From Zychaea mexicana (Eukaryota; Mucoromycota; Mucoromycetes; Mucorales; Lichtheimiaceae): DNA of 64,000 nt. Positions 23,301-36,793 of the stretch are shown one piece after another. The translations under genes were made by a program, and so were the position numbers. The notes beneath the pieces are model-generated. The model was given only the letters and a program-made list of their open reading frames with translations. It was not told the origin of the DNA and made no database searches. Numbering within the stretch: the stretch's first letter is position 1; each line of letters begins with the position of its first letter. Location: contig NW_026516725.1 in NCBI RefSeq assembly GCF_025766255.1, positions 186,001-250,000 on the forward strand. The letters run 5' to 3'.

Positions 23301-24586
23301 TGATTATCCTTTTGGATAGTCGCCACGAGGGACCAAAAGGCTTCTGGTTGGAAACTTTGGATACGATCATGCCGTTCCACGCAAAAGGAAAGCGTGGGCG
23401 TTTGACAGGGTCCATAGCTGATCACAGTGGAATCGAGGTTGCCGTATTTGCCTTGGAAAAATCGGGTTTGGAAACGTGTGAATGCAACGCCTACTTTGAG
23501 ATCAACTTCTTGACGCGCATCCACCGCTATAGTAAAAAAGAAAAAAAAAAGGGGGGGGTTCTCTAATTTAGAAAAAAAGTTATCCTTTTGCTTCGGGAAG
23601 ATATATAAAGGATAACCAACCCTTGGCTTCGTTTTCATTAGGTGCACCCAGGTTCTGCATGGCGCGTCGTACTTCTTCTGCCGTGATTGCTGAAACATAG
23701 AATGCATGTCCTCATATCAATATATAATATGCCAAGACCCCCATCCCTTTCGTTTTGTCCATCATCATCCTATCGAGACTCTCTCTATAAAAGATAAACA
23801 TTTTTTTTTCTTATGTTACCAGAAAACCTTGCACGCAAGATTTGCGCGGGCTTATTCATGTTCGGTTTACAATTGCCTAAATATCAGGGGGGGGGAGCCC
23901 ATAATTCTTTTTAAAAAGTGTCTTTCCCATTAGTGTGTGTTCCCCCAAAATAATAATAACGTTACCTATCACTTCAAAACAAATATTTTCGCCCTCACGA
24001 TCACAATCGAGCCACAGAACCAAGACATCCACTTGTTTGGCCTCATTGACCAAATGCTGTGTCAATCGCATTTTTGGGTTCGATTCCGATTTGCGCACCG
24101 TACCACTAAACAATAACTGTGGTTCGATCGCCCACGAGTTATAGTCGGACGTGAAATCCAAGGTGTACACATGGCCAGTGACGGACGTGAACCGGATCTG
24201 TGCTGCTGGATCGTTACGAAACGGGCCTATCCATTCATGGACTGGCGTTGTGCGTCGATGCGTTTCGTACTATAATTTAAAAAATGGTCAATAGGTGTTT
24301 TAAACCATAAAGCTGTTTGGCTTGTAGTTACGCGTTTTGTATGTGTGTGTGTGTATCTATAGTAGTTTAAAAAACAGTTGCTTACACGTCCACCAGGTGC
24401 TAATAGTCTACTTAGTGATTCGGCTAATGAGGGCTTTTCAGCCACCTATACACCATTAAAGAGAATAGGCAGAAAACAACATCAATAAGCTTTATGTTTT
24501 AATGGCACGTTTGGCAATGGGGGATATTTTTATTTTTTGTAGCTCATTGGCTTTACCATTAACACTCTTGTTTTTGGTTCTGGCAT
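20327..24586 (-). CDS. TOP3B: DNA/RNA topoisomerase III beta-type
   Basis: Type IA topoisomerase that passes single strands; the beta class acts on DNA and RNA. Eighteen exons join in phase to 843 residues: 24557-24586, 24386-24445, 23966-24269, 23820-23876, 23621-23689, 23153-23526, 22976-23029, 22764-22888, 22585-22665, 22364-22524, 21963-22272, 21786-21790, 21548-21699, 21361-21449, 21180-21291, 20949-21057, 20679-20876 and 20327-20568. It starts [20 protein letters not shown]. Toprim acidic residues are in [11 protein letters not shown]. The active-site Tyr is in [14 protein letters not shown]. The C-terminus carries repeated zinc-binding Cys pairs ([48 protein letters not shown]) and a basic [13 protein letters not shown] tail, the order seen in animal TOP3B rather than TOP3A or yeast Top3. 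One exon is only 5 nt and supplies the Tyr of HGYQKIDPEL; without it the frame is lost. Confidence 0.93.
21786..21790 (-). other. TOP3B: 5-nt micro-exon of TOP3B
   Basis: On the minus strand TTTTTAG|ATATC|GTAAGG. The preceding exon ends in phase 2 (GG) and the next begins AAAAAATCGATCC. Only with these five bases does the frame run ...HGYQKIDPEL..., matching the conserved HGYxKID of TOP3B proteins. Confidence 0.75.
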
Positions 24587-24916
24587 AAAAAAAGATATGG
24601 TTCCACAAGCGCGTTTCGAATCCAGGTTTTAAAATTTTCGAGAGTAGGTTTCTAAGAGTAAATGTTATGTTTTTTTTATTACGAAGAATAATATCACAAA
24701 GATAAAAAAAAAAGATGTTGCGAATGCAAAAGTAAAATATATATTTTGTGTGTGTGAGGGGTTGAACAAGTGGAAGTTTTTGGTAGTTGTAGTAGTAGTA
24801 GAAGAAGAAGAAGAAGAAGAAAGCAGGAAGGGAGAGGGAATAAGACTATGTGCTTTGGACGAGATGATTGATAATGGTGATGGTTGTGAGGAAAAAGGGA
24901 CGTTGATTGCTTTTTT

Positions 24917-27900
24917 TTAATGTGGGTATTGGCCCCATTGTCCTTGCTGGTTATTTGAAGGCGGCATGAAGCTTCCTCGTTGGTCCATCGGTGGCATAAA
25001 GCTTCCTCGCTGGTCCATCGGTGGCATAGGCGGCATGACACTGCCACGCTGGTCCATGGGCGGCATAAAGCTGCCTCGTTGATCCATTTGTTGTTGTTGT
25101 TGTTGTTGCATCATCATGTCCGGACTACCAAAGCTATTTACAGAGAGTGTGCGGGAGCCACGGTTCATTTGAGGCGTCATCAGGTATTCGCCACCACCAT
25201 ACTCGGATCCAGCAATCACTGAACCAGCATAGCCGCCTCCTCCCACTGGCGCACCACCGAGCATGGGACTCTTGGACCGTGGTCGTCGTGTTGGATCAGA
25301 AGCGACTTGCGTGTCGCGATAATAATCATAATCACCACCGGCTTGCGAACCACCGCCATACATGGTACGATTATCATAGATCACCGAACCACCTGAACCA
25401 GGAACCATTGGAGGAGCACCTCCTTGCGAATAGTAACTGCGATAGCTATGGCCGGTGACACCAGTCTCGCGCGAGCCCGTAGATCCCATCTCCCAAAGCT
25501 CTTGCTCATAGACACTCCATTTCTTGAGCGGAATCATCTTTTCGTCAAACTTTTCGTCGTCGTTCATGATGATCTTCTTTTGTTTCTTGTCGCCGACGAC
25601 CACACGCGTGTTACCCCACGAGAAATCGTCAAAGTGCCAGAATGAATAGACGGGCAAGAAGAAGGAAAACACCGGGATGGCGAGAATGTAAAAGATCATC
25701 CAGCCGATATGTTGCCATTCGCGTTTCAGGATAAACAGCAGCGCTTGCAGACCATACACACCTGCCAACATGGCCAGTGCCAAGATGGGGATTGGACCGG
25801 TGCCGGAAGCGATGATGTAGATGAGATAGACGAGATAGACGACAGAGACGGGCAGGGTCAAGGTACCGATCAAGTCGATCAAGACGACGAAACGCATCGA
25901 GAAACAGCAGAAACCACACAAATCGGGAAGCAGGACCAGTTCAAACAGATTGTGGATGGTCGAGTTGATCCATCGACGACGTTGGGATAGCAAGACCTGC
26001 CATTGTTCGGGAGCGACGGTCTTACATTGGGCATAGGGCGTGAACTTCATCTTGTATTGCGGGAAATGCTTCATCATGAGTGTTGTCAGGTATCGATCTT
26101 CACCCAGGTGGAGCAAGTTCTTTTTGTGCAGCGTGTCGACGTTGTTGTCCGAATAATCACCAATCACCTTGGGCGACACGATCAATGGCTCGTTCTTGAC
26201 GGGCGTGCGGACACGGTACATACAGAAACAACCGGGCAAACACGTGACGGAACCAAACAACGACTCGAACGCCTTGGCCAAATGATGGGAAATATAGTAC
26301 TCGTACACCTGGATCATGGTCGTCAACGACTTGTCTTCGTTCACCAGCTGCGTTTCACCACAAAGACCAATGATACGGCCATCGTGAAGCATGGTAGAAA
26401 TCATGTGGTTCAGCGCATTCGTATGGACCTCTGTGTCCGAATCAACCATCAACACATATTCATAAAACGACGGGTTGACACCAATGACGTTCTTGATTTG
26501 ATGATACATTTCCAGCTCCAGCGGCGTCATTTCACCGTCGAAATGGACCTTGTTCAAAAAGTTCATGCAGATCAATTGGGAGTCACGCTTGCCTCGATTG
26601 CCCGGTTTGGCACGTTCAGAGGCCTTGCCGACCTTGACGACAACGATATAGGGCACCACATGACCTTCGCATTCGTACAGACCCGAGTAGACTTTGCCAT
26701 AGTTGAGCTGCTTCGAACCTTCACCGATCGATTTGAACATGAGCGGTTCGGGATCGTTCTTGGTATCGTAGCCGAGGACATCCAATACGATACGGGGCGT
26801 AGGACGATCGTTACCACCACCCATAATCATACCGTCAGCAATAATGAAAATCAGTTTGCGCTTGTCGTCATAGTTCATCACTGTCAATGAATCAACTGTC
26901 TTTTTCAATGATTCTTCGCCTTCGGTGTAACAAGGCACTTGGCAAATGACAAACTTGTCGTGGTCTTCGGGCGTGGGCGCGCCACCGAATTGAAGTGCGG
27001 CCAAAAACTTGACGACGATGACCAAACACATGATAATGGCGAAACTGAGCAACAGGTAGTTGGTGAATGAACAACGGGGCGAATCGCGTACATCCATGTC
27101 ACCGATATAGAAGAAATTGTTCAGACAATTGAGGTTCATGTTACGTTCTTCCGCGGACATGGATGCGGTATACGTGTTCCAGTTGTCGGTTCCATCAGTA
27201 CCACTGAACTTTTTAAAGATTTCTTCAACGTTGGTCGACAAGAACGCATAGTCGTTGGCATTAGAGCCGCTGCCATAGTATTCGGATGTGGTGAAATAGT
27301 CGGTCAAGTCATAGACCTTGCCGTTGATGGCCATGGCATACCGACTCCAACCTTCATAGTCTTCCTTGAGCGTGTTCATTGGAATAACAAGGCTGCCCTT
27401 TTTGTAGAGTTTCATCTGTGGCAAAAAGTGGTTCTGATACCACGACTGGCTTTGCATCTTTGTCAACGACGTGATGGCCAACTGGTCACCCGAATAGTGT
27501 TGGAAAGGACCGACCACGATCGACGTGTTGGCTTGGATTCTGATGGTGCTCGAAGTGACAAGACCAGGACAGGCGACCGTTAAAGGTGGCGGGATCGTGT
27601 AGGATACATCCATACCAGCCAATGCTTCCATTTCGTCCGGACCCGCAGGCAGGGCCGTGGTTCCGTGTTCACTGCGTGCAAATCCAGTCACGTCATACAC
27701 CACACCACGATGGCTGACATACATGTCGTCCTTGACGTTGTGTGCGTTGACATTACCGGCCGAATACATGGTCCGCGTGCCGGGACATACGACTTCACCA
27801 AGTCCAACAATGACGAAAATGACCACGGCAGAAAAGAGGAAAATAAGCATACAGATGGTCACTTTTTCGCGCCACGCAATTTGGACATCTTCACGTTTCA

Positions 27901-30900
27901 TTTTGCCAAACCATCGTAAGAATGGCGTCGGGATCCACCAGGTCATGAGCCACACGAAACGGACCCACCAGATACGGAGGGTTGTGATGGGCATTTCTTC
28001 GACTTGTTCGTTTTGTGGTGCCTGATAGTCTTCCACCATCTTGCTCATATCCATGTTGGGGCCAAATCTATTATACACAGGGTATCAGCACCATTTTGTT
28101 AAAAGTGGTTGTGGTCAAAAAAAAAAAAAAAACAAGCTTACCCTTCTGCAAGTCCCTTCATACCCCATTCGGACTCTTCGCCCCACTGACTGCCATCCAC
28201 CTCGCGCTTCATGCCTCCGTAATCGCTTTCGATATAACTTGCGCCATCTTCAAAGACCGAGGACCGTGGCATTGCACCTGCAGCAAAACCGGCGCCGAGG
28301 CCTGCTTCGCCATAGCCGGCACCAGGAGGAAGTAATCGATCATTGCTGTCCTGATAATCATAGAGTTGCTGGTTGTGATGTTCAACGTCCATGGTATCGC
28401 TCATCAAATCAGTATTGCCATCACCACCCACAACACCGCCTGCTGCCTTCATCCGTGCACGTTCTTCCTTTTCCGCCGCACGTAGATTGTCCTCGAGCTC
28501 CTTCCACGTGTCAAACGATAACCAAATCATGTCGTTGCCGACATAGGCTTGTGTCTGTGTCCAATTCATGATGGCACACACCGACTCGGCCATGCTCCGC
28601 TCCGACTTGGACTCATCAATCTGTAACGACATGACCAATCGTTCGTATCGTATCAGAAATTCACCAAACGTGTAGTAGTTGGCATATTCTTCGCCACAGC
28701 GTAACGTCAAGTCGGGCAACAAGAATGCGCGGACTTGCGACTTGATGCGTTTCATGTCAAACATGTCGGCCGTCTGCATGTCATTAGGCCGCAGGTGGAT
28801 GATGTTGTAGATACGCGTGTCTGACATTGTTGCGAATAGGTCGCGTAGTGTCATGTAGAGCTGGTCAAGCACGGTCGTCACTTCTACGTTTCTGTAGTCT
28901 TGATCATCCTTGCCCTCACTCTCTTCTGCTGTTTTTGTAGTGCTGTCCTTGTTGTCGTCGGTAGTAGCAGCAGCAGCAGCAGCTTCAGCATTACGTGCTG
29001 CTCGTCGTTTTGTGCCTGGTCGCTTCATGGAGGGTGCACGTGTGGGTTTACTCGTCAACTGGGCCTTGACAATCGTCCGTTGATCCTTGGGATGCGACTC
29101 GGTCGCCATGGCCGAGCTCTGAAACAGATTGGTGACAAAGGCATTGGAGCTATTGTCACGCAACAGGGTGACAAAATCAGGCGACAAGCTGTTCAAGTTC
29201 TTTTCTACGAACCCATCGACGGTGTAATGGACAGTGCCGGAGAAATGGTTGATACCGAACGAATAAGTCTGTGTTGTCTTTGCAAATGACGAGTGAGAAC
29301 CATATTGTCGTTGTAAGTTGGCGAGCAAGTTGGCGTCCGTGGCATCCGTAGCACCGCTTTGGTATTTGGCACAATCGCGGTCGATCAAACCGACCATACC
29401 GCCCAATGAAGAGGGTTTTGCCAACGACTTTGGATCACTGTTGCCGATCAACAGATCCAAACAGCCCGAGTTGTCCATGGTCATGACGTGTGGCAGTGGA
29501 ACACCGTCACGTAGCATGAGTTGATTCACTCCTTCGTCGTCATTGAAGCGTTGGTTGATCAAGAACTGATGCACTCGCTCGTTGGCAAAGTTGGCCGAGA
29601 ACTCTTCATAGCCATTGTCCTTGAAATTCTGGAAACCAAACTGGTCAAGAATACCGACAAAGTTGGCCGGCTCACGGTCGGAGTAGCAAATCTTGGTGTT
29701 GATTGACTCGACGATCCAGAGGAACAAGACATGATACAAAGCCTGTGCCAATTGATCGCGCTGTTCGGTGGCGCCCTGGGCATTCATAAACGCGGTGCAC
29801 AGTTCCTTGCGGATCAAGCGAAGCTTATAGGTCAGCGCGGTTTCAAGTTTGGAGGGAGAAACTCCGAGCATGGCAGAGACGACTTCCAACACCTTGTGGT
29901 TCTTGACACTGCAGGTCTCCTGGGCCATCATGTCGCCCTCGCGACTGTCGACAAACTCGAGGTTGCCCAGATGCAGGATGGCAGCAAGCAGCTGGAAGAT
30001 CTGGGTCACTGTTTTGGCCTTGAAGCCACACACCTTGAGCGCACTCTTGAGGTCGCTAAAGCTGATTTCGTCGTTCCGGTCGCTGACGGTGATGCATTTA
30101 GATTGGTTGAGGTAGTGGAAGTAGTCGAATGCAAAGTTGATGTGCAGCGCGTTCTTTTCGTCAAGGGTCGTACCGGCCATCAGCGCATAAAAGACATGGT
30201 AGGTTCGCTCGTTGAGCGGGACGGTTGACACGCGTGCCTTGTCAAAGGCATAGGTGAGCGTCTTTGCGCCGAGAATGCGGCCGCGCTCGCTGAATTGCAG
30301 TTCTTGGAACATGCCAAACTTGGAGGCCGAGCTGTTCTGGGTGGTGCGTGCATGGCCAAAGGACTCGAGAATGACGGCTGCATTGCGGATCTGCTGCTGC
30401 AGCTTGTTTTCCTTTTTGCTGTGCGTCGATAACAACGTCAGCTGCGTGACCAGATGCGATCGTGTTGTGCTCTTGCCGGAGCCGGTGATGCCACTGTTAT
30501 AACCATGGTTGCCGGTATGGAAAGTAAGTAACTTGCCCAAAATAGGATTACAGCCCTCCAAATCAAGTGCTTTACCCCCCCCCGTCCCACAAAACCAAGT
30601 GACCAATGGTAGCACGTTTGCTTCTCCAGTACAAACCCCTCTCCTCTTCCACCCATCCCCCGCCCCTCTCTCTTAGGCCCCCTTCACTCCCCTTCTCCTT
30701 AATCAATCTATCTCTTTCTGCGCTGTGAATGCGTCTGTTTCTCGCTCACTACTCGCTGGATGATCGATTTTCCTTGTCTCTCTTTTCCTTCTTTCCTTCT
30801 TTTGAGAAAAATAAAAAAAAAAGCAAGACCACACAAACCTGAGAACGATGCTCTGATCCTCCCCAGTCCGTCGCATATGGAAATACACTCTGGCGGCCAG

Positions 30901-31164
30901 ATCGTAAACATGTGGCTGGAGGAACGGCTTGTTCTCCGACACGTCCCTGTATCCTGCGTCGGCGTATGCTTGCAGCGTCGCATCATTCAATGTCTCCAAT
31001 GGCTGGTAGGGATTGATGACTATCAGGTTCGAATGGCCTGCACGGGTATAGACTTGGTTGCGCTTGAACCGGCTCTGCAGAAGATTGACGACGCTGTCTT
31101 CAGACGGTGGCTGATTTGCTGTGGTGAGCAAGCACGCCAGATCAGTTCGTGAGTCGTCTTGCAT
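24917..31164 (-). CDS. Chitin synthase with N-terminal myosin motor-like domain (class V/VII type)
   Basis: Makes chitin from UDP-GlcNAc at the plasma membrane of hyphal tips and septa. Three exons (30839-31164, 28142-30493 and 24917-28067) give 1942 residues. Residues 1-760 are a myosin-like head: P-loop GITGSGKST (near 110), NSSASKFGMF (switch I region), and LDQFGFQNF in place of the usual D.PGFE of switch II. A cytochrome-b5-like segment (DDMYVSHRGVVYDVTGFA) and membrane spans follow. The catalytic core has MVDSDTEVH, LGEDRYLTTL and QRRRWINSTIHNL (near 1585), then a cluster of C-terminal membrane helices. The tail is low complexity with MDQRGSFMPP repeated four to five times and a Gln run. 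The DEK_C domain usual at the end of class V enzymes is not seen. The start is the ATG at 31164 (MQDDSRTDLACLL), which is where relatives begin. Upstream is a long pyrimidine/purine-rich region. Confidence 0.93.
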
Positions 31165-34100
31165 CGTTTGTTGCAGTTGTATTCGATGCTGGTGTTGTTG
31201 TTGTTGTTGTTGTTGTGGTGGTGGTGGTGGTGATTATGTGGATAGATGCTGTACTTGTTGTGAATTACGGATAGGAGAGAGAGAGAGAGAGAGAGATAAA
31301 TTAGAGAAACGATATAGCCGGTTCTGTTGCTGTTTATCGAATGGATGCAGTTGAATGGATTGGATGATGATGTATACTGTGTAATATGATATATGCTATG
31401 AAACAGTGCACGCGCGTAAGACATCTACCAACCAATTAACCAGCCCCCCCCCCCTTTTTTTTTTTGCGAGTGAGAATAAAGAAAAAGGACGATGTATACT
31501 GTGAGTGTGTGAGAAAGATTCGCTTTATTCTTCCCCTTCGAGATGAAACCGGTCGCGATCTCGATGAATGTTTGTGTTGCTGTTGTTGTTACTGCAAAAA
31601 AAATAAAAAATAATAAAAAAGTGGTTCTAGATGTACAGAATGGAGGAGAGGTAGATGGCCACCGAACGACGAAACGACGTGGTAAGAGAGAGAGAAAGAG
31701 AAAGAGAGAGAAAACAAGACGACACACCAGTGAAGCTAGTTGAGGTATACGCTCGGTGGATGTAAAAAAGAAAGAGAAGGAAGAAAAGGAAAAAGTGAAG
31801 AAAAGAGGAGAGAGGAGAGGATAAAAGAAAAAAAAAAAAAAAGATGCTGGGCCTGCCGTGCTTTGGTGCTACCATGGTCTATTTTCGACCACAGCAACCC
31901 TTACCGAGTTGCGACGTGATAAATTTAGCACCGTAAACTCAAAAACCCTATAAACGCACACACACACACACTCTCTCTCTCTCTCTTTTTCTTTTGACTA
32001 TGTAGAACAGTGCAACAAAGTCAGCTCTTAGTTCAGTAGCAGCTACTACCTGCGGATGGATAGCAAAGATTAGCCATAAACCTGACTGACAGACATAAAA
32101 GCCCAGCTGTGTTTGTGATCGCGGACAAAATACAAGCACACACACACACACACACAACGCAACGCAACGCAACGGCACACACAGAAAGAAGGTATACAAA
32201 TGAGACGATAATTGGCATTCTGTGCAACCATGAACGGAGTGATTCTATCCCGGCCCCGCTTCCTTTTCATTCAACAAACTCCTCCTCCCCCTCCCCCAAA
32301 CCCAACCCCGTCTCTCTCTCTGTCTGTCTGTTTTGTTCATTCTGTTCCTCGGGGCACAATGGGGCCCGCCCATGGTGGGAAATGAACAAGGTCATGACAA
32401 CATCCCAGCTCTCGTTTCTTCCCGTGATAAGTTTGGAACTCGCTTTGTGTTGTTGGTTACATGCCACGCACGCTATACGAGAAAAAGAATAAACGGTTTA
32501 TTTTAGCGTCAGACCAAAAAAAAAAAAAAAAAAAAAAAAAAACGCTGCTTTGTATGGGTCGCGTGGCAGCAGTAGTGGGAGAAGTACTCAAAGTGAAATA
32601 TCACGAGCTGTGACCATCGATATAGGTTAAGCAACCCGTGTCACCTAGGTCATAGAAAAAAACTCTCCCCCCCCCATAGTTACAACCCACCTTCTCTTTG
32701 TATTGCATTACATTGTACTAAAGCGTCGAGACCCATCTTGCTTGCCACTCTTGCGCAACATCGCGTTTCTTCATATTAATCAAGTCCTCGCTCTCCCCAA
32801 TCATCTTTGATATAAAAGAAGAGTTACTGTAGGCAAGAAGACCGCCTTTTCAGTCTGGAAGTCGATCTATGGATCTATCACTCCAATTTGAAGTTGCATG
32901 CATATGTTTCGGACGAGCGGGCATTGGATCTTGTATTTTTTTTTTGAGCGCAATGGGCTTTGCTTAGTATAAAGCTGTTGCACCGTGGTTCTACTATGCT
33001 GCTACCATATCCTATCATGACTTTTTGCTTGTGCTCCATTCGCTTTTCGAGACTAAACTTAATATGAAAGCAGGACAGGCAAAAAATAAAAAAAAAAAAA
33101 AAAAGTGACGCTCGACAGGTTATGTCGGTACATATGTAACCACTCTGTTGGCTATTATTAGCAACAACGGGTGACGATGACAATGCAGCCGATCTCTTTC
33201 TTTTCTTTCTATCAGTGGAAAATTGCTACATACTAATTGTTGTTGTTGTTGTTGTTGTCTTTTTCATGTTGTACATACTATATTCCACCTTTAATTATTC
33301 AGAGATTCAAACAAACAAACAAACAAACATACAAATAACAACGCAGTAAAAGCAACAAGGGCTCTGTTTCTCCCGCCTCCTTCTCACCGATGCACCCGAC
33401 ACGTGCATATCGACTTCAAACACATAGTAGTGCGTCCACGATAAATTCATTGTTTATTTGTTGATACCCAATTCTCCTGGGTGATACGAATTTGAGACTT
33501 TTTCCTTAGTTGGAGGTGTGGCTCTTCTTTAGTTAACGAGACTCAAATCATCTATAAATTAGCACTAAAGAACGGATTGCATGTGCCAAATAAGATGGTT
33601 GTCAAGTTACCATCAAGAACCTCTGTCATCACTCTAAAGTCACTCTTTCGATTGTATATTCCAACATGTCTATGCAACAGATAACAAAACTTCAAGAGAC
33701 GCCGCCATCGCACCTTTGAGGACTCCACCTTATATGGTCTTACTTTTCACATACATAAATAGACGTTTTGATATACAGGTCGATGAGACTAATACAGTGG
33801 GTGTATATATACCGATCAATCTGTAGTGGGATAAACCAGCAAAAACATGCTCCGTCACTATGTGGTGACTCATGTACTACAACGCTGTCCACACTGTCAA
33901 CGCGGGAAAAGCGCGTTTCCGCGTCTTTCTTCTTTTGTTTTCTTTAATCTCCCGCGCACTCCCAAAGTACATGTTCTTTTTATATTTAAAAACCACCACC
34001 GCGTCCAGACGTACGATTTTTTTCTTTTTTGGATAAAAAAGAAACCGAAGGGTTAGGCTATGAATTAGAGTCGGAAAAACTCATTTTGAACCATAATGCT

Positions 34101-35783
34101 CGTCTTTTTCACCAAGGTCTACTGCCATAATTATGTCTTTCTCTCTGTTTACCGAGTTGTTTCTCTTAAAATTCAAGCTTGTCATTTGATCATATATTGA
34201 TCTTGTTGATCCATCGCATATGAATAAGACATGTCGGGTATCCAATGTCGTAAAAGATGGATCCTGCAATGTTGACGACGGCAAGTACGGACAGCACAAA
34301 AGATAAGCGCCGCCGCCGACCATCATCAGACATAGCGTCGTTGCTAATTTCGCGCTTGTGGACACATCAATACTACAACTTTGCGAAAGGACTCATGGAT
34401 TACAGTAGCTGGACCAGAAAAGACCTAATAGCATCATCGTAGAGAGTGGTGAGCTCAAGGCCCTAGAAGCCAATTCAACTACTGTAATTTGAAAAAAGTG
34501 ATAAACTGTATTACCATCCTGGTTATGAGAACCACTTGCTCGTGAATATATATCACTATAGAGAACTGCCCTCCGCGAATCCTATCGATTTGCGTGAGAC
34601 CTGGGGGTACGATGGGAGTTATTTTTTACGAACATTCCTCAACCCTTTACTAGTGACCACTTCCAACCTCGATGATTACATATTAAATCCTCCAACAATA
34701 ATCATTAATATCGATAATCATCATCCCACTTATCAACCTTAATACCAATTCTTCCGCTTACTTACATTATTATAATAACCGATAGTAAAACGTATATATA
34801 TGTTGCCATGGTCTTTAAATAATAAAACATCATTCAGTTATGTTGTTTTTTTTTTTGCTATATCTTGTTCCTTTTTCTTCACTCATCATATCTGGTCTCT
34901 TACCTTCTAGTTGTCTTACTGTAGTCTCATCGTTCCTGTCCACACCTTACATTAATTTTAATCATGGCTTACAAATATTTATATGCAATCTCGAAAATCC
35001 AACCCACAATAAAAAACCTCGAGTCATTTACGCTGATAAATATAAAAGTAAAAACAAACGAAATGTAAAAAATACAGTATGTCTTGATAGTAAATTATAC
35101 ATATAACGCAGGACAGAAAAAAAGATTAAATTAAAAATGATCATCTAAAAAAATCTGCTACGTATAAACAACTTTTCATTTTGTCCTTTATTTTGAACTT
35201 TAAGCAGATATGATAAACAAATGGATTATCTTGCAGATATTATTTTGTTGTTGAAAAAACACTATGAAGGATGTACTGTAAGTACTATGAGAGATTGAAA
35301 GAATCGAATATTGACCAGATTAATATCATGTTACATAATATTATATAATAGAGATATCAAGTGTATCTTTCATTATCATTTGTATGGAATTGGAAGAATG
35401 GCAAATTTAATTACTGTATCTCTGAAAAAATAATGGTACATTTTATGTAAGAGTAAGGCAACATAATCTTTCCAATCTCCAATTTGCCAAATGTTCGAAA
35501 TAAAATCAAAAAGGAGAAAATCACTTGCATTTATCACTGTACAGTATGTAGTTACTAACTATTGTGATGATGCTAATGGATATTATAAATATTAGGTTTA
35601 AGTTTGCACTTTGCGATCTTATTAATTTGATAAAAATGGTACCTCGGACAATACGATACAGCTTTATAATGATCAGAGCATACTGTTGTACTCGCGAGGA
35701 GGATGCTTATGTTTTTTATTGCAGGCTAATGCTTGGAAGATGATGTTTTATATCATATCAAAGAAAAGTCAAGCATACTCTAT
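31165..35783. other. Gene-poor upstream region of chitin synthase, microsatellite-rich
   Basis: Contains (GTT/GGT)n at 31195-31230, GA repeats near 31275-31300, poly-purine/pyrimidine runs (31680-31840), (CA)n at about 31957-31971 and 32138-32156, an A run of 27 (32516-32542), (GTT)n at 33240-33258 and AT-rich DNA from 34700 to 35780. Small ATG frames at 34257-34442 (+, MDPAMLTTASTDSTKDKRRR) and on the opposite strand at 34365-34081 overlap each other, and neither has support beyond composition. No gene call is made. Confidence 0.5.
32516..32542 (+). repeat. A-run of 27
   Basis: Uninterrupted A tract. It could be the trace of a retrotransposed poly(A) tail, but no element was recognised next to it. 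Confidence 0.7.
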
Positions 35784-35982
35784 CAATATATGCGGCGGTC
35801 TATCAACAAAGTAATATGATTGACGGTCAAAGCGCTTAATGGCGCAAGACGCCTGATGCAGACTACCTGATCCAAAATACTCATACCATAAGCGTCCTTG
35901 TTTGAAAATCGAGTTTTGCCTTGGTTTTTAGAGCACAAACGCACAAATAAACAAACAATCAACATTGTATGACTAAATTGAA

Positions 35983-36741
35983 TTATGTAGTGCATTTTAT
36001 TCTTGCTATGTCAATTTGTTCATCCAGCTCCTCAAGCTCATCGTCAAGGCGTCGTCGCTTGTTCACTTTTCTGGCTTTTTTTACGAGCATTTCAGCTAGT
36101 CGGTCCTCGGTGAACCTATAAATTATGTTGAATTAGCACAGAATATCACCAACCATTATCTTTTCCAGAAGCCCCAATAAGAATGAAATATTATCTTCAT
36201 GCAAAAGAATCAAATACCTTTTGCCTAGAGATGACGCCGCAGCAGAGCTGGGAGCAGCCGAAGGTGGTGGCTGTGGTTGTCCTTGGAGGGATGATGACGC
36301 CGCAGCAGAGCTGGGAGCTGAAAAGTTCACTCTTCATGACGACAAACAACGACTTCGCCGTTCTCCATCGCGGGCAGCACATCAACCTCGCGCAAACCAA
36401 ACATAGAGTTATGATGCCCTTGGTATGTGTTGTAAAACACTGAAGCATTGACTTGGGTGGCGAAGTGAATATAGCAATAACTATATAGGATACGTTAGTA
36501 TGCCACTTAATAAAATTACATAAACTCTGAGTCAAACATACTCTGCGTCTATGTGCTTTACTGCTGTTTTTAAACCTGGCAGCTTGCTGTTTCTCATGAT
36601 GGTGTTATATAGCTCGATGCCGTCAAGTTGTTGTAAAGCGCGACTCTTGAGCCGCACTTGGCAGTTTTAGGGTCGTAGCATTTTTTGGAAGAAAGAAACC
36701 ACGAACAATTGAGCGGGTCGTGGAAAAGGGAGTTTTTGCAT
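35983..36741 (-). CDS. Gene Y, copy B: paralogue of 15439-16133
   Basis: Same layout as copy A, read leftward. The middle exon 36218-36317 is 100 nt instead of 37, because 63 nt were added in frame by an internal duplication: APSSAAASSSLQGQPQPPPS, then AAPSSAAASSLGKR. The last exon 35983-36115 reads FTEDRLAEMLVKKARKVNKR, an acidic stretch, and ends IDIARIKCTT. A ten-base deletion removes copy A's LLLQ ending and moves the stop to 35983. The frame is kept and all amino-acid changes in the last exon are conservative (K/R, I/L/V, D/E), which suggests selection on a working protein. The 5' part has the same unresolved start as copy A (ATG at 36741; in-frame TAA downstream). Confidence 0.45.
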
Positions 36742-36793
36742 CAGCTCAAAGATGAAGTCGAAAAAAAAAAGAAAAAACGATTACGTCCACTGG

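Noticed and set aside
24060..24090. tRNA T-arm-like GGGTTCGATTCC
   Set aside because: It lies inside the TOP3B coding exon and no cloverleaf can be built around it.
26003..26890. 295-codon plus-strand open frame
   Set aside because: It lies opposite the chitin synthase catalytic region and only mirrors that coding sequence.
29731..30228. 165-codon plus-strand open frame
   Set aside because: Antisense shadow of the myosin-like head exon.
34081..34442. Overlapping ATG frames on both strands
   Set aside because: Each has a protein-like look but they exclude one another, and neither has splice sites, motifs or a paralogue.
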